This document shows, piece by piece, positions 21,520 to 33,371 of a stretch of 64,000 bases of DNA. Numbering within the stretch: the stretch's first letter is position 1; each line of letters begins with the position of its first letter. The DNA is from Liolophura sinensis (lineage: Eukaryota > Mollusca > Polyplacophora > Chitonida > Chitonidae), in assembly GCF_032854445.1 (NCBI RefSeq), contig NC_088306.1, forward strand, positions 20,743,764-20,807,763, given 5' to 3'. Made by a program: the position numbers and the translations under genes. The notes below the pieces were generated by a model. The model worked only from the letters and a program-made list of their open reading frames with translations. It had not been told where the DNA came from and did not search any database.

Positions 21520-22848
21520 CTGGAATTTTCTTGTAAAATGGACAGTTTCTTGTGGGTTTCTTCCGTTCAAAACCAGTGGAGGAATTACTTTGGTCAGAGT
21601 CAAAACCACTCTTGATGGCAGCACTTTTTGGTCCTGTGACACTTGATTTATTGATTTTATTTGTCTCTGATTTGATTGTGGACACAAGCTCTCTTGCAGG
21701 CCATTTTTCTGCAACTTCAGGTTTAAGCACATTTTTGTTCACGGATGTGTTCTTCTCAGAACGTCGGGAGCCTCCTTTCGGTTGGAAGAATGACAAAAGT
21801 GAAGATTGCTTTGACGCAGCTGTTGTTGCTTTGGGAGGGGAACTATGTGCAGCATGGTCACTTTTTTCTGATGGAGATGCAAACACAACCTCCACTTCAC
21901 TACACTGACTAAGAGATTTTACTTCTGAGGAGAAAGAGTGCCTTTTGCCAGTCACCTCCCCTGATTGCTGTTTTGAGTGGAGAGTTGTCTCCCTTCCTCC
22001 CTTCTTTCCTGTCTCTCCTTTTCCACCCATAGCAGATTTTTTAGCGGCTTTAGAATTTCCTCCCCCTGATAATAAACCTTGAGTTTTTGATAAACTGGCA
22101 TTGCACTGTTTGTCATCTTTTACTGCATTGCTTTCAGCATGACTGATTCCTCCATTCTCAGCGTCTAACAGATGCTGAATAAAATCCACTGATCCACAAC
22201 TATCTTCATCCTCAGCAGGAGTCAAGGTCATTTTAACTTCGCTATTTGCAAATTTCTCTTCTTTCACACCACAATCATCATTTTTCATCTTGCCATTTAT
22301 GTTATCAACATTTTCATCTTCATCAATTCTGTCAATATCACTGTCACTGCCTAAAGCATCTGCTAACATGTCAGAAATATCCCTGTCTTCATCATCAAGG
22401 AACTCATCCAATTCCTCAACCTTTTGATTCTCGTCTTTTGTGACATTCGGCTTTGTGTTTGAATCCTCATCATCAATAATATACACCCCTGGTACTGACA
22501 ACCGGTCAGGTGTCTCATAATCTAACCGCCTCTTCAAAACTTTTTCTTTCGTCGAGGTACAAATGTTCTCTTTTGAAAATTTCTTGAAAAATCCCAGATC
22601 ACCTTCTGACCTATTTTTTTTTATTTTTGAGGATTTCTTGGAGGACCTTTTCTTTGTTTGAAGGCTTTGTTGCTTAGAGCAGGATAACTTGGAGGTAGAT
22701 GTTGTCTTCTTCACTGACCTTTTCGTTGAATCAGTGGAGGATTTGTTGAAATCTGAGACAACAGTGGAGCGTGAACGACCACAGCTATTAGATGAGCTTT
22801 TTGTTGTGGACAGCTGAGTGAATTCTCGCGAATCAGGACTGCAAATAT
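21520..22848 (-). CDS. DCLRE1A: DCLRE1A exon 4: long disordered region with PIP box
   Basis: Residues 157-600, a 1,329-bp exon. It is rich in Ser, Lys, Asp and Glu and predicted disordered, with an acidic stretch around residues 280-345 (EELDEFLDDEDRDISDMLAD). A PIP box, QSSLLSFF at residues 504-511, fits the PCNA-binding consensus. The exon ends NCPFYKKIPG, the conserved lead-in to the nuclease domain. The upper border is the acceptor TTTGGTAG; the apparent upstream extension MFLILV is intronic. The lower donor is CCAG|GTAACG. Large middle exons of this kind are typical of vertebrate SNM1A too. Confidence 0.95.
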
Positions 22849-22897
22849 CTACCAAAATAAGAAACAACAGTGAATTAAATAAAATTAGAAGAAAAAG

Positions 22898-23012
22898 TAT
22901 AGGTTTCCCCTGGGCTCTGCCTGGTTTCCTCGCACCATAATCCTGGACGCCATCGTAAAAGTGAAATATTCTTTAGTCCAGTGTAAAACACCAATCAAAT
23001 AAATAAATATAG
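22898..23012 (+). mobile_element. SINE family 1 tail-half copy in intron 3
   Basis: GGTTTCCCCTGGGCTCTGCC, GCACCATAATCCTGGACGCC and AAACACCAATCAAATAAATA are present; the head is missing. Confidence 0.85.
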
Positions 23013-23430
23013 GAAAAGTATAGGACCATTTCAAAATCAAATTATCATTAATTAGCACTGAATGATAGTGAATTATCCAGTGATAATGTTACATCTGGTT
23101 TTTATTACACGGAAAGCTTGAGCTGATTTTCTAGGGGCCAGGTGAGGGTACAGACAGTATCACATGAACACTGTATAGGTCTGGTAAAAAGATCTGTAAA
23201 TCAGGGGATAATAGCAGTTATTTTTCCATCTACCGACCACCACATTCTAGGCGAAATTGAGTATTTCTTTCAACTGACACAGGTTTTTCGTTTTTGTTTT
23301 GACCGACTGTTTGAGATACTAAAATTGAGCGTTTTTGTGCTTTACCATCTGATGATAACGCATATCCAGGTATGAATTGTCTACAATCCCATGTTAAAGG
23401 ATAAATAAAAGGTACTATAAAATGTAATCT

Positions 23431-23535
23431 ATGGTTTTATTTATTTATTTATCTGACTGGTGTTTTACACACCTTATTTCCCTTTTACAACGGCGGCCAG
23501 CATTATGGTGGGAGGAAACTGGGCAGTATGGTCAA
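23431..23535 (-). mobile_element. SINE family 1 tail-half copy in intron 3
   Basis: Reverse orientation: TTATTTATTTATTTATCTGA, CTGGTGTTTTACAC and GGCGGCCAGCATTATGGTGG. Confidence 0.85.
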
Positions 23536-23919
23536 CTGGGCTGTATGGTTTTAAGGAAAATGGAGAAAGATATGCCAACCTTCCCCGTTCCCCGAAAAAG
23601 CCGTTTTGACAGCTATCACTGTATTCATCATTGCAGGTTACTCAATTTCCGGATTAAATGCTGGGGCCTAAGGCAAACCATCATTTACAGTTATTTTTAA
23701 GTCCCGAGAAGAAAGCTTTTTTTGTAATTTATATGTTAGACCGCCTCATGTCTTAATACTTATATTAAGAAATAAAGACCAAGCGTATCATGCATTCTTC
23801 ATTCAGTATACATGTCTACCTTCAATAAATAAATACAAAGTCGAGTTTGTAAACACCTATAAACTGGACACCTGACAAATGCATTACAATATAATGTGAT
23901 TTGAAAAGACCAGCTAAAT

Positions 23920-24072
23920 GATTTATTTATTTGATTCGTGTTTTAAGCCGTACTCAAGAATATTTCACTTATACTACTGCAACCAGCATTATGGTGGGAG
24001 GAACACGGAATGAGCCCGGGAGAAACCCACGACCATCCGCAGGTTGCTGGTAGACCTTACCACGTACGACCA
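23920..24072 (-). mobile_element. SINE family 1 copy in intron 3
   Basis: Reverse orientation: TTTATTTATTTGATTCGTGT, GTACTCAAGAATATTTCACT, CCAGCATTATGGTGGGAGGA and CACGACCATCCGCAGGTTGC. It ends about 70 bp from exon 3. Confidence 0.85.
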
Positions 24073-24141
24073 GCTAAAGGAATTTGTTCTACAAATTAAA
24101 TAAAATGCTTTCTTTTCATTTTTTTTTTTTAACAAATATAC

Positions 24142-24276
24142 CTAATGTTGTACAGCCTCCAAATTTTTGATTCTCTCCTGCCTCATGCCCTGCCCTGTGT
24201 CCTGCCAGACGAGAGTGCTTGTAGTTACGGTAGTGACTCTGGACTGTGTTGTTACAGGAAATACCAGCCGAACACT
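24142..24276 (-). CDS. DCLRE1A: DCLRE1A exon 3
   Basis: Residues 112-157. Frame reads CSAGISCNNTVQSHYRNYKH then SRLAGHRAGHEAGENQKFGG. The C-(x)n-T-x-x-x-HY-x-x-Y-x-H-x-x-LA-x-x-RAG pattern matches the conserved segment after the UBZ4 finger in vertebrate SNM1A. Acceptor TTTATGAATCAG, donor TTAG|GTATAT. Both borders are phase-split and join exactly. Confidence 0.93.
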   Translation of the reverse strand, partial: SVRLVFPVTTQSRVTTVTTSTLVWQDTGQGMRQERIKNLEAVQH

Positions 24277-24496
24277 CTGATTCATAAATAAAAACACAGG
24301 AAAAAACATATGAACAACAGAAAATCAATACCACACCAAAAGTTTGAAATATTTCTGGACCCATTGATTTGTACATCTGTTTATGGACTTTCTGCAGCAG
24401 CCACATATAAATGACCTATCAATAACCAAAATTCTGAGAAATATGATACATGTATACAGTACTGCTGATTCTCTTGCTAAATGACTTATTCGGTTA

Positions 24497-24715
24497 TTTA
24501 CTTTGTTATTTATTTCATTGATGTTTTACGCCATACTCAAGACTATTTCACTGATATCATGGCAGACAGCATTTGGTGGGAGGAAACCCAGGACAGCCGG
24601 AGGGGAAACCCGACAACCATCCACAGGCTGCTGACAGACCTTAAAGAGTACAGCCTATGAAGAAGCTGGCATGAACTGGAATTGAACTCACAGCAATCAC
24701 ATTGGTGAAAGGCTC
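24497..24715 (-). mobile_element. SINE family 1 copy, near full length, in intron 2
   Basis: Reverse orientation: TATTTATTTCATTGATGTTT, TACGCCATACTCAAGACTAT, GGTGGGAGGAAACCCAGGAC, and a box-B-like complement GGAATTGAACTCACAGCAAT. Confidence 0.85.
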
Positions 24716-25013
24716 ATAACACAATGATAATACATACAAATGGAGCAGGTCACTTAACAGAATGAAAGTTGTAAACACGCAAGCATATATGCCAAATATT
24801 TATACATAGTATTTGGTATGTGATGGAGTGTAGCGTAACAGTGGGTCAGTCCAAACATGGGGCATCTTTAATAAGTATTTAATTTTATATATTTAATTTA
24901 ATTGATGTTTTAAATCTTTAGTAACACTGAACAATATGTGAGCAGTGCAAGTCTTAAAAGTGCAGGTGTAATTAATAAAAGTCTTAGCTCTTGATTACGT
25001 CTAAAACTCTAAC

Positions 25014-25227
25014 CTTCCTCTGGTCCTTGTGATCGGTCCATGCATTCGGTTACATGGCTGCTGGGCGAATCAATGATGAGGAGACACAGGGGCATCTGAC
25101 ACATGGGGCAAAACCCCTCGTACTTTGGCCTCTTGGGTGATACTTTGTCCTTTGAGACGGGGCTGGACTGGGTGGTCTTGCGATGGTTTGCAGGTGACTT
25201 TTTTGCTGAGGTTTTCTTCTGTGGCTG
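25014..25227 (-). CDS. DCLRE1A: DCLRE1A exon 2: UBZ4 ubiquitin-binding zinc finger
   Basis: Residues 41-112. A basic, Ser/Lys-rich linker is followed by GFCPMCQMPLCLLIIDSPSS then HVTECMD. C80, C83, H98 and C102 form the CxxC-x14-HxxxC pattern of a UBZ4 finger, with the same spacing as vertebrate SNM1A. In the known family this finger binds ubiquitinated PCNA-associated proteins and directs the nuclease to stalled forks. Acceptor TTAATTTTAG, donor GAAG|GTTAGA. Confidence 0.94.
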
Positions 25228-25264
25228 CTAAAATTAAGTTGGTTACAACATGGTTACTATGGTA

Positions 25265-25600
25265 ACAGAGTGAGTAAGTGAGTGTGAGGGTTTAACGTCG
25301 TACTTAACAATTTTTCAGTCATATGACAATGGAGTCCTTAGAGTGGATGTAACGTGTCTCTTTGGCACGTTACATCCAGGTTATGTAGATTTCCAGCGCT
25401 CTTATCTAGTGGTGCTTCACTGAGATGACTTGCCGAGGGCAAGTAAGCCACCCCACTTGAGCCTTTATACTAATACAGCTCAACCAGTTGTTGCACTATC
25501 CCCTCTGCTTCCTCTTTTAAGGTCTTAAACCCAGGATTGACCTTGGATCTACTGCCCCCGAAACGGAGGCTCTACCAAATGAGCCGTCGGGGCCAGTCTA
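25265..25600 (-). mobile_element. SINE family 2 copy in intron 1
   Basis: On the plus strand it runs from GAGTGAGTAAGTGAGTGTGA through TTTTCAGTCATATGACAATG to CGAAACGGAGGCTCTACCAA and GAGCCGTCGGGGCC; the tRNA-like head is at the right end, so transcription would be on the minus strand, in sense with the gene. Confidence 0.88.
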
Positions 25601-26550
25601 TTTCAACCGACGTAGAAAACCAGGTTATGTTGATGTAAATTAAAGAGCCTATGATCTCTGACTTAAGAAGTAGATCGTTCAACTTTTCAAAACAAATCTA
25701 ATCAAGTATCAAGGGCCCATAAGTAAAGCAGTGGGCCAAATTTAGTTTTGGAAACACCGTGTTTGGTTGTAAACATGAAAATCTGACTCAAGGTGTGAGT
25801 CTTCACACCATTTTTGTAGCGTGCCAGAGTAGCAGTTCTAGTAAGCATGTAAACTTTCTGTTCAGAAAACAGAAATAATGAGAAAATGCAAGCTTTCATC
25901 GGTGGGATTTCTGTTAGCAGTATGTGGTCAGATACAATGACCAAGTATCAGTCACATTTTTTTTTTAAGAAATCACACGCAAAATATGCTATTTGGTAAC
26001 AATGACACATTAGAGACAGTCATGTATTCTAACTTGTGACGGTGGGCCAGCAAAATCAGAATTACAGTTTGCAACTATACCACGTTCTGACGAGCTTATG
26101 AGAAAAGAAATTGGAGGCAATACTGTCTAATAATTATTGATGTTCTATATTGACAGCTTTGGTGTAGTTATACTGTATTGGAGAACACTTCTAGTGTGAG
26201 TTCAACAAATTTCCTTTTTTTTCTATTTTAGAATCGATTTAAACGCCCAATTCGTTCGGCAAAGTGGACCGACTGGATTTTATAATTCAATGGTTAAATG
26301 TTGAGGTACGAATAGGCCTATCAGAAATTGTGGAAAATACACGTCAACGTTTAATTTAACTCTTTAACCCGTCGAATTAGGAATTTTAATAATATGACTA
26401 AAACCCCACCATAAACTGTATCAAATTGCCAAAAACATTTATTCAGGTTTTACTGTTACAGTTGAGTTGGTCGAATTCTCACGTAACGGAATATGGTGTA
26501 TGAATAATGTGTGCAAGTTGCAACAACTGTAAAGTTGTGTCGTTAATTAC

Positions 26551-26670
26551 TTTCTCCGACAGAGCTTTGCCTTTCTTGATATTTTCCTCTTGGGGATCCA
26601 CTGATCGTCTTTTCCTCCTGAGAGATCTGTAACCCCAAATTTTCTCGTCCTCTTCGTCTTCCATCATCAT
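26551..26670 (-). CDS. DCLRE1A: DCLRE1A exon 1: start codon and N-terminal motif
   Basis: Residues 1-40. ATGATGATGGAAG at 26,670 starts the frame MMMEDEEDEKIWGYRSLRRK then RRSVDP; vertebrate SNM1A starts with a comparable acidic run followed by IW-x-Y-x-S-x-R-x-x-x-RVDP. The first of three in-frame ATGs was chosen; an in-frame TTG just upstream is not needed. Donor AAA|GTAATT in phase 0. The complete protein from the eleven exons is 954 residues; the human one is 1,040. It is a nuclear 5'-3' exonuclease acting in interstrand cross-link repair. Confidence 0.93.
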
Positions 26671-26850
26671 TAGCAACTGACAGATTAAAAGAGCGCCGTT
26701 TTTGAAAGTTTTATTACCCCTCGCCCAAGAAGATTGCCGACAAGGGGAGGTAATCGCAAAACTCCAGGTTACCGGTTCTTCAATCGCACACTCTGACGTT
26801 AATGCATGAACTATCTCTAATCATCTCATCAGTCAGTCATCTGAATATGC
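26671..26850 (-). promoter_or_regulatory. Presumed DCLRE1A promoter and 5' UTR
   Basis: Directly upstream of the start codon on the minus strand. No TATA box is evident. TTACCTCCCCTTGTCGGCAA and a TTAACGTCAGAGTG (CRE-like half site) are present. Assignment rests on position alone. Confidence 0.35.
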
Positions 26851-26949
26851 TTTGTTAATATAAAGCCGGGAAGTTTAACTATTTTATCCTCCGAATTTAT
26901 TTCAGGTCACCCGTAAAGTTACGAATCTCGCGGCAAAACAGACATTCGT

Positions 26950-27140
26950 ATGCCGTAAGCCGTTCAACCAAAATTGACGTTCCAGGTAAATAATCGCAAG
27001 GCCCTCTCCCAAAACAACATTCCACACAAACCAACAAAGAAGTACATAGGCCTACAAGGTACGGAATTTAAGCCAATTCACACAAAGAAATGCAGTCAAC
27101 AGGTCTCAGTGATGTTGGAAAGATGCAAGGGATGTTCTGC
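26950..27140. repeat. Dispersed repeat, copy 1 (second copy at 33.37 kb)
   Basis: Shared ordered words with 33,372-33,560 include AATAATC-CAAGGCC, CCCAAAAC, ACACAAAC, GTCAACAG and GATGTTGGAAAGA. Identity is about 70% by eye. No coding potential or element ends were recognised. Confidence 0.6.
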
Positions 27141-27887
27141 AGGCGAATGGATGAAAGCAGTAGGCCTATCCAAATCGACTTTAACAGTTATCAATAATCA
27201 AAGCATGTATCTCAGTTGTGCTTGGAATGCAACTGTAACATGTATTAACATCGCGATCTAATTATATACGGTCTTTAGTTCCAGGTTAAGCGGAATTAGA
27301 CACAACACTTTACAAGATATTCTCAGCACTCTGCCTATATTTACTGAGAAGAAAATTAAACTCATTGTAAAACTTAAGAAACTTAGACTGAAGGCGTTTC
27401 ATGGAATAACCTTGACTGACATGCCGGTGTCAGGGAATGGTAATACATAATATCTAAACTGAAGCGATCCCTCTTGTTGTAGAGTCGGAGTTATACAGGA
27501 AACTATTTAGGTCTATGAAGGAACCCAGATAAAAAGTCCGGATAAGATGTACCATCTGGAGAGCCATCTACAAGTATAGTTTCCTAAAAATCCAACGAAC
27601 GTGGATATGTATCCGTGACAGCCTTTGATATTTATCATTATGGGTTGTTTAATTGTTTAATATCAGAATGTTCAGTAACAGGTCTTTAATATACCATTTA
27701 GTGAATGAAAAGATCAAAATTACTAAATTTGATAATTTCTGCACATATAATCAGTCATATTCATACAAAATCTTTTGATACAGAAATTATGTCATTTAAG
27801 TTCAGAATCAGCGGGGAAATATTCGACTGTAGGCCTATATACTGTAGGCCTATATACGGTCATGCTTCACGCGCAATAACTCTTGAC

Positions 27888-27945
27888 TTATACGATGGCG
27901 GTCAGTTTTATGAGTGGAGGAAACCACGTAAAGTGCCCGAAGTAA
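27888..27945 (-). mobile_element. SINE family 1 fragment
   Basis: Reverse orientation TATACGATGGCGGTCAGTTT and GAGTGGAGGAAACCACG. Confidence 0.65.
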
Positions 27946-27977
27946 ACCATGCAGTATTTTGGCAACGTATTGAAAAA

Positions 27978-28252
27978 CTGGGGGTCTCTGTGGTCGCGGA
28001 GGTTAGAGTGCTGGCGCGCCGTAATGACCCAGGGGCCTTCCACCAATGCAGTCGCTGAAAGTTCAAGTATAGTTTATTCGGCCTTTCTCTCTGGTCGTAA
28101 GTGGGAAGGCTCTCCAGCAACATGCGGATGGTCGTGGGTTTCCTCCGGGCTCCGGACTCCTCCCACCATAATGTTGGCAGCCGTCATATAAGTGAAACAT
28201 TCTAACTTGAATACGGCGTAAAACACTAATCAAATAAATAAATAAATAAATA
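27978..28252 (+). mobile_element. SINE family 1, full length
   Basis: Begins GGGGGTCTCTGTGGTCGCGG with box-A-like AGGTTAGAGTGCTGGCGCGC, has GTAATGACCCAGGGGCCTTC, box-B-like GAAAGTTCAAGTATAGTTTA, and ends AATCAAATAAATAAATAAAT. It is one of the best copies for defining the family. Confidence 0.9.
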
Positions 28253-28880
28253 TTTTCCCGAACTTTCCCTTGTGATGCATGACGTACTCATATATGTACT
28301 ATGTTAGCGGTCAAGGAAAACAAATTGTCTCCAGTGAACGTTAGAGTGTGCAAACATCCATGCCAGCATCGTCGCTTGTTTTAAGTCACGACAAACCCTT
28401 TGGTTTTGCCAGTGTCTTACTTACATGGCGTTCGTCAGTATCACTCGTCAAACTAGTGTAAACCAATCAATCAGTTTAACATTTCATGACCCCTATATTA
28501 ACTTAACCCACTGTCGGGGTACTTCTCCAATATATATACTTATGGACCTAAAAATATCGACCTGTATTTGGCAAAAGCTTTGCCCCGGTCACAGCAACCC
28601 ATCAAGTTACATCCCCCCCACCCACCTGTCTTCGGTGTGTCAAAAATAACTTTTACTTTCCGTAGTTAACTTTGAACAGATCATTAACCCATTTATCTTA
28701 ACAGTTATGTCCATATAATTAGTCATAGGTAAGATATAAATATGTCAGACTTCACTTGCCCCCTTTCCGATCACTTTACCTTTGACCCTTTTCCTTAATT
28801 CCTCCACCCCACCGCCCCATGGGCACCACTATGGTTATTTCAGGCTTCAGCGCCATCACTTGTACCCTCCTTTGCTTGTC

Positions 28881-29005
28881 TATAAGTATTTAAGCTTCCC
28901 CTCGGCCCCCTTGATAACTGCTGTTCCCCACGAGAGTCCGTGAGAGAAGCTGTTTATTACAACCCATCGAGGTCCGACTGATACCCAGGCACTGAAAACG
29001 CAGAG
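28881..29005 (+). promoter_or_regulatory. Possible TATA promoter with a non-coding first exon
   Basis: TATAAGTATTTAAG at 28,881 is followed about 30 bp later by the probable start region, then a stretch with no long ORF ending ACGCAGAG|GTAAGTAAG at 29,005, an excellent splice donor. The upstream 300 bp are unusually C-rich. It could be the first exon of the plus-strand gene at 58.4 kb or of an unrelated transcript. Confidence 0.35.
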
Positions 29006-29536
29006 GTAAGTAAGCCCGTATTGAATATAGTTATAACCGCAGCCTCCAACGAATGCATGAACTCTGCAGCTCTAAAAAAAATGTTGGCGAATATTTTTAC
29101 CATTGTGTTATGTCGCAGTTTCAGTTTTTCTGCTGTTATTAAAAATCTTCGTGTTAGGAAATATATCAATCCAGAATGCTGACTGTATTGTAGTTATGTG
29201 AGCATAACTGCCATTGGTGGTGGTGTTGAGGATTGGACACCATTGTCGTCCAGTGGCGTAATACGTTCACATTATACCTGATAGAGTCCTTGCCGCAGTC
29301 TATAGTTTATTAACTTGCAATATTGTACAGCACCAAATTTACATAGTATTACGTTTCATTGTTTTGATGGCCCTGGCAACTATAGGGACAGTTGATATTT
29401 ATAGTGCAGAGTACAGTTGACTGGGAAATGGCTCTTATGATTTTTCCACTAAGAATTACATTCTGTTTCTATTCTACGAGTTCCGAGGACTGGCTCTCGG
29501 GACTGGCGATTGACTCAGTACATATGTGGTTGTTTA

Positions 29537-29595
29537 GCTTATTAATTTATTTATTTGAATGGTGATTTACGCCGTACTCGTGCATATTTGTACAA
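29537..29595 (-). mobile_element. SINE family 1 tail fragment
   Basis: TTAATTTATTTATTTGAATG and TACGCCGTACTCGTGCATAT in reverse orientation. Confidence 0.7.
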
Positions 29596-30186
29596 CCTTA
29601 TATTTCACCACGATAAGATGCATTGTGAGATCCCACAAAAACAGCATCTGAATCTCGCTGCGGTTACATGTCATTAACTATTATGCAAATGTGACCTGAA
29701 TGGTATACATTCCATGTAAATTTCATTTATTACCAGTCTAGCCCAATAGAGTAAACATTGTAAACCATATTATCCCAGTCAAGGAAAAGAGAGCTACCGT
29801 ATACCACATTTCGCATTACTCATTTTTCTTGCAAATAAAGCTTTATCTGTCATTTGTTGTTGACAAGATCCTCCATATTTTATGAAATAATTTAAAACTT
29901 TATAAAGCCTACTGCTGACGTCCATGGATGTTCAAGTTTAGCCAATTAGTCGTATTATAGACCAATCATCTTTCGGCAATTTTCATTACTCCCACAACGA
30001 CTGTTATAAGTATGTAAATTGACTGTGTCGTGATTCAAGCTTCTGAGCTGAAATATATATAACCCATAATAAAAATGGTTTTGTTTTTCTGTTTCAAAAA
30101 CAGTTCCTAATACAGGCCTGCATACACATTTGAGACTTCTGATATTGCTACTTACGTGTCAATGATTGGTCAACATGACTATACAG

Positions 30187-30300
30187 CGATGAATACGATG
30201 CGATACCATACGATACGATGCGATACCATACGATACGATGCGATACAATGTCATACGATACGATGCGATACGATACGATGTCATACGATGCGATACCATA
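30187..30300. repeat. Microsatellite based on ATACGATGCG
   Basis: Runs of ATACGATGCGATACCATACG with variants fill about 110 bp. Confidence 0.93.
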
Positions 30301-31935
30301 ACTACCTGTTTATACCTGCATGCATGGCTATTCTTAAAGGCACCACAATATGAAAGTGACGCATGCGCAAGCTGTTGTGCATGGGAAAGTGCATACCAAG
30401 ACACTTACTCACGAACGAGCTCCAGGCTAAGTTGACTGAAGTGCATCTGTACAAATGTATGCTGTTGTATACTGGCACCCACATAACGTATACACTACAT
30501 GCCCCATCATTAAATGATTCCATCTTTTGTGCCAGGCAACCACTCCCCCCCCCACTGAAAAAAAGGGACGAAGAAAAAAAAAGACAAAAAAAAAACAGGG
30601 ACACGTGAAATTCAACTGTTCCTTTCTTCTGCTTGCCCGCCGCTGATATCTGGTACAGTCTGTAGACAGGGTCCTTATCTACAGCTAAGTATATACTGTA
30701 TACCGATCAAGTTATATAGTCCTAAAGCTGTTTGCCATGAGTCTTAATATATGGACTCAGACAAAGTCTTCACTTACACACTCCGTATGCGCAAACCAGA
30801 GCAGACCTGTGTGTATTATGTCAACGTGATCTAACTCCTTGCACCGAGGAGAGGGATTGGATTTTGATGTAGATGTATATATATCGTTGTGGGGGCCTAT
30901 AGGCCTACAGACTAGACCTATCAACTATAATAAAGACCAATATAAGAATCCCCACCCTGGAAAAAAGGAAGCAATCATAAACAGAAGTCCCATTTAAATG
31001 TATTAATACTAGTTACGTATAATGAGAGTCATGTCAATGATGGTAGTGTCATATTATATTATAAAAAACATCAAAAAATATCTGCCGTAAAGAGTACAAC
31101 TTCCTCCTGACAAATTCGTTTAGGAAGTGTTAAACTGTTTGCAATTTTCAGCAGCATATAGATCATATAACTGCATACATGATAATTCAGGTTAATGAGT
31201 TATAATTTATAATTATAGAGCATAGAGATTAAAATCAGAGCAGTGACGACAGTGGGAATAGCTGGCAAATGGTTACATGTAACCAATGAAATACAGGCTC
31301 GTCAGTTTATCTCAGTCAGGGTTTTATTCTGTTCATGTAAATGCATAAATAGTAGCCATTTACACGCCCCCTATCACCTTGGCTTAACAGTGCAGAATTA
31401 GGTAAAAAAAATGGAGTGATGTTAATTGAAATTTATTCGACGTCATTGGGCTAGAATTGCCCAAAATGCTGTGTTGTCATCAAATTTAACATACAATCCC
31501 ATTAAAACAATGCCAAGCGACCAGGCCTCGGGGGTGCTTAGTCCAACATGTCATATTCCATATTTATTGTAACTTTAATACACGTTATAATTCTTCCTAT
31601 TTTTGGTTCATTTTGATATAGTTTCTAACGTGTGTTTACCGTTTTGTTCAATTTAATCTAATGCTTCATGCAGTCACAGTTATGTCAACTACCAGCTCAG
31701 TAGTAGAGTCATGTTAAATTTAAATCGATGCGATCGTTTCAACAGTAACGTCGAAACGTATGATCTATTTATGAACAGATCACGGCCAACTTTCCACATT
31801 CCCAGTTTTCTCTCGTCATTTTTGTTAATGTGAATAGAGCCCTTATACCTTTTGTATACAGAATAACGGTTTAAATAACAGCTGTTTTGTGTCATGTAAC
31901 TTTTTTTCTTCTGAAAATCAACAATCCACCAAAAA

Positions 31936-31992
31936 TTTAGCCCGGTTTCCTCCCACGAGTACGGCGTAAAACACGAATCAAATTAATAAAAA
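31936..31992 (+). mobile_element. SINE family 1 tail fragment
   Basis: AGCCCGGTTTCCTCCCACGA joined directly to GTACGGCGTAAAACACGAAT and CAAATTAATAAA; the middle is deleted. Confidence 0.75.
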
Positions 31993-32791
31993 ACCAAAAG
32001 TTTATCAGTCACAAACAGCAAAAGGGTTTATATGACGAAACAAAAATACTACTCCAAACGCTAGTCCATATATGGCGTTTGGCTTCCACCTGGCGTTCGG
32101 AAGTCTTTTAGGACTATACCTTAAGACTAAACGTCGTGGTTCCTACTTCTTTTTGATTTTCGGAAGCCTTATAACCTTTGCTGCGTGCTGCAATGCACGC
32201 AGTTGTCTAGAAGTGAAGCCCAATGTACATATCCTAATTGCTAACTGCTTGCATCTTCCCTCCCATCCATCCATCTATTTATAACTGAACCAAATCTTGC
32301 TTTATTTTTTTGTTCTTTTAACAAAACACTGTAACCGTAGACATATCGGCGAATGACTAATCGTCGGTTTATCCGGGCCGTCCGTGCTCCCGGGGTTGCC
32401 TTGCGCTCTCCACAATTTATACAATACCAGACCCGTATGCTTAACTCGTGTCTAATGTTCCCATTTTCACAGCTCTGCCAGATCTTTACTGTCTGCTATT
32501 TATACTATACCAACTTTTGGACCGGATTTACATTTATTTGTCAAATATATATTATAGCTAAACCATCAATCAATACGTCAATCAATCAGCTGAACTGAAT
32601 CTCTAAACCAATATATCGATCAGCAGATACTCAATAAATGAATCAATCAATGGAACATTTGATCATTCAGTCGTGTAATGATTCATGCATGAAGCAAGCG
32701 GTGTCGGAAATATTGGATTGTATATTCTGTGGAAAACAGTCATTTCTTAAGGTTTAGTTGCCCATGAACAATTGCACATGAAGACTAGAGG

Positions 32792-32950
32792 CGTTTATTT
32801 ATTTATTTATTTATTTGGCACGTGTTTCACGTCGTACTCAGGAATATTTCACTTATACGACGGCGGCCAGCATTATGATGGGAAGAGGGAGGAAACCGGA
32901 GAGAGCCCGAGGGATACCCACGACCATCCGCAGGTTGCTGACAGACTAGT
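32792..32950 (-). mobile_element. SINE family 1 copy
   Basis: Reverse orientation: TTTATTTATTTATTTATTTG, ACGGCGGCCAGCATTATGAT, GGAGGAAACCGGAGAGAGCC and CACGACCATCCGCAGGTTGC. Confidence 0.88.
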
Positions 32951-33371
32951 GTTGATGTAAGTGGAAATCGATACATTGTAAATAAATACACAAATAGAAT
33001 TACATTAATTTACACAGCTTATCTCATTTAAATTTTCAGTCGATGAGTGTGTTCAACAAATGAAGTGATCATTAATCAACTGACAAACCTAACAATCTGT
33101 GGCTCAAGCAGTCACAATATATAAACAACATATTTTTATATCGAAAATAGTCAAACTCGAACGTGATCTGTAATCTGCCATGGTGAAGCCATGTAACAAG
33201 TTTCAGATCAACATGTGGCCTAGTTTGAGACAAAACACTCAGGAAAACTTAGCCATTTAATGACGGACTGAAGCAGACAATGCAGAACTGTATCGGTTCG
33301 CGCGGTATCAGTGTGGGAATAATCTTAACAACAGTAGTAGGTTAAATGATGCTGAATCTAGGTGTCGAAAC

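Noticed and set aside
22849-22867. Upstream extension MFLILV of the long DCLRE1A exon
   Set aside because: It lies beyond a good acceptor and exon 3 joins in phase to the GAT codon at the border.
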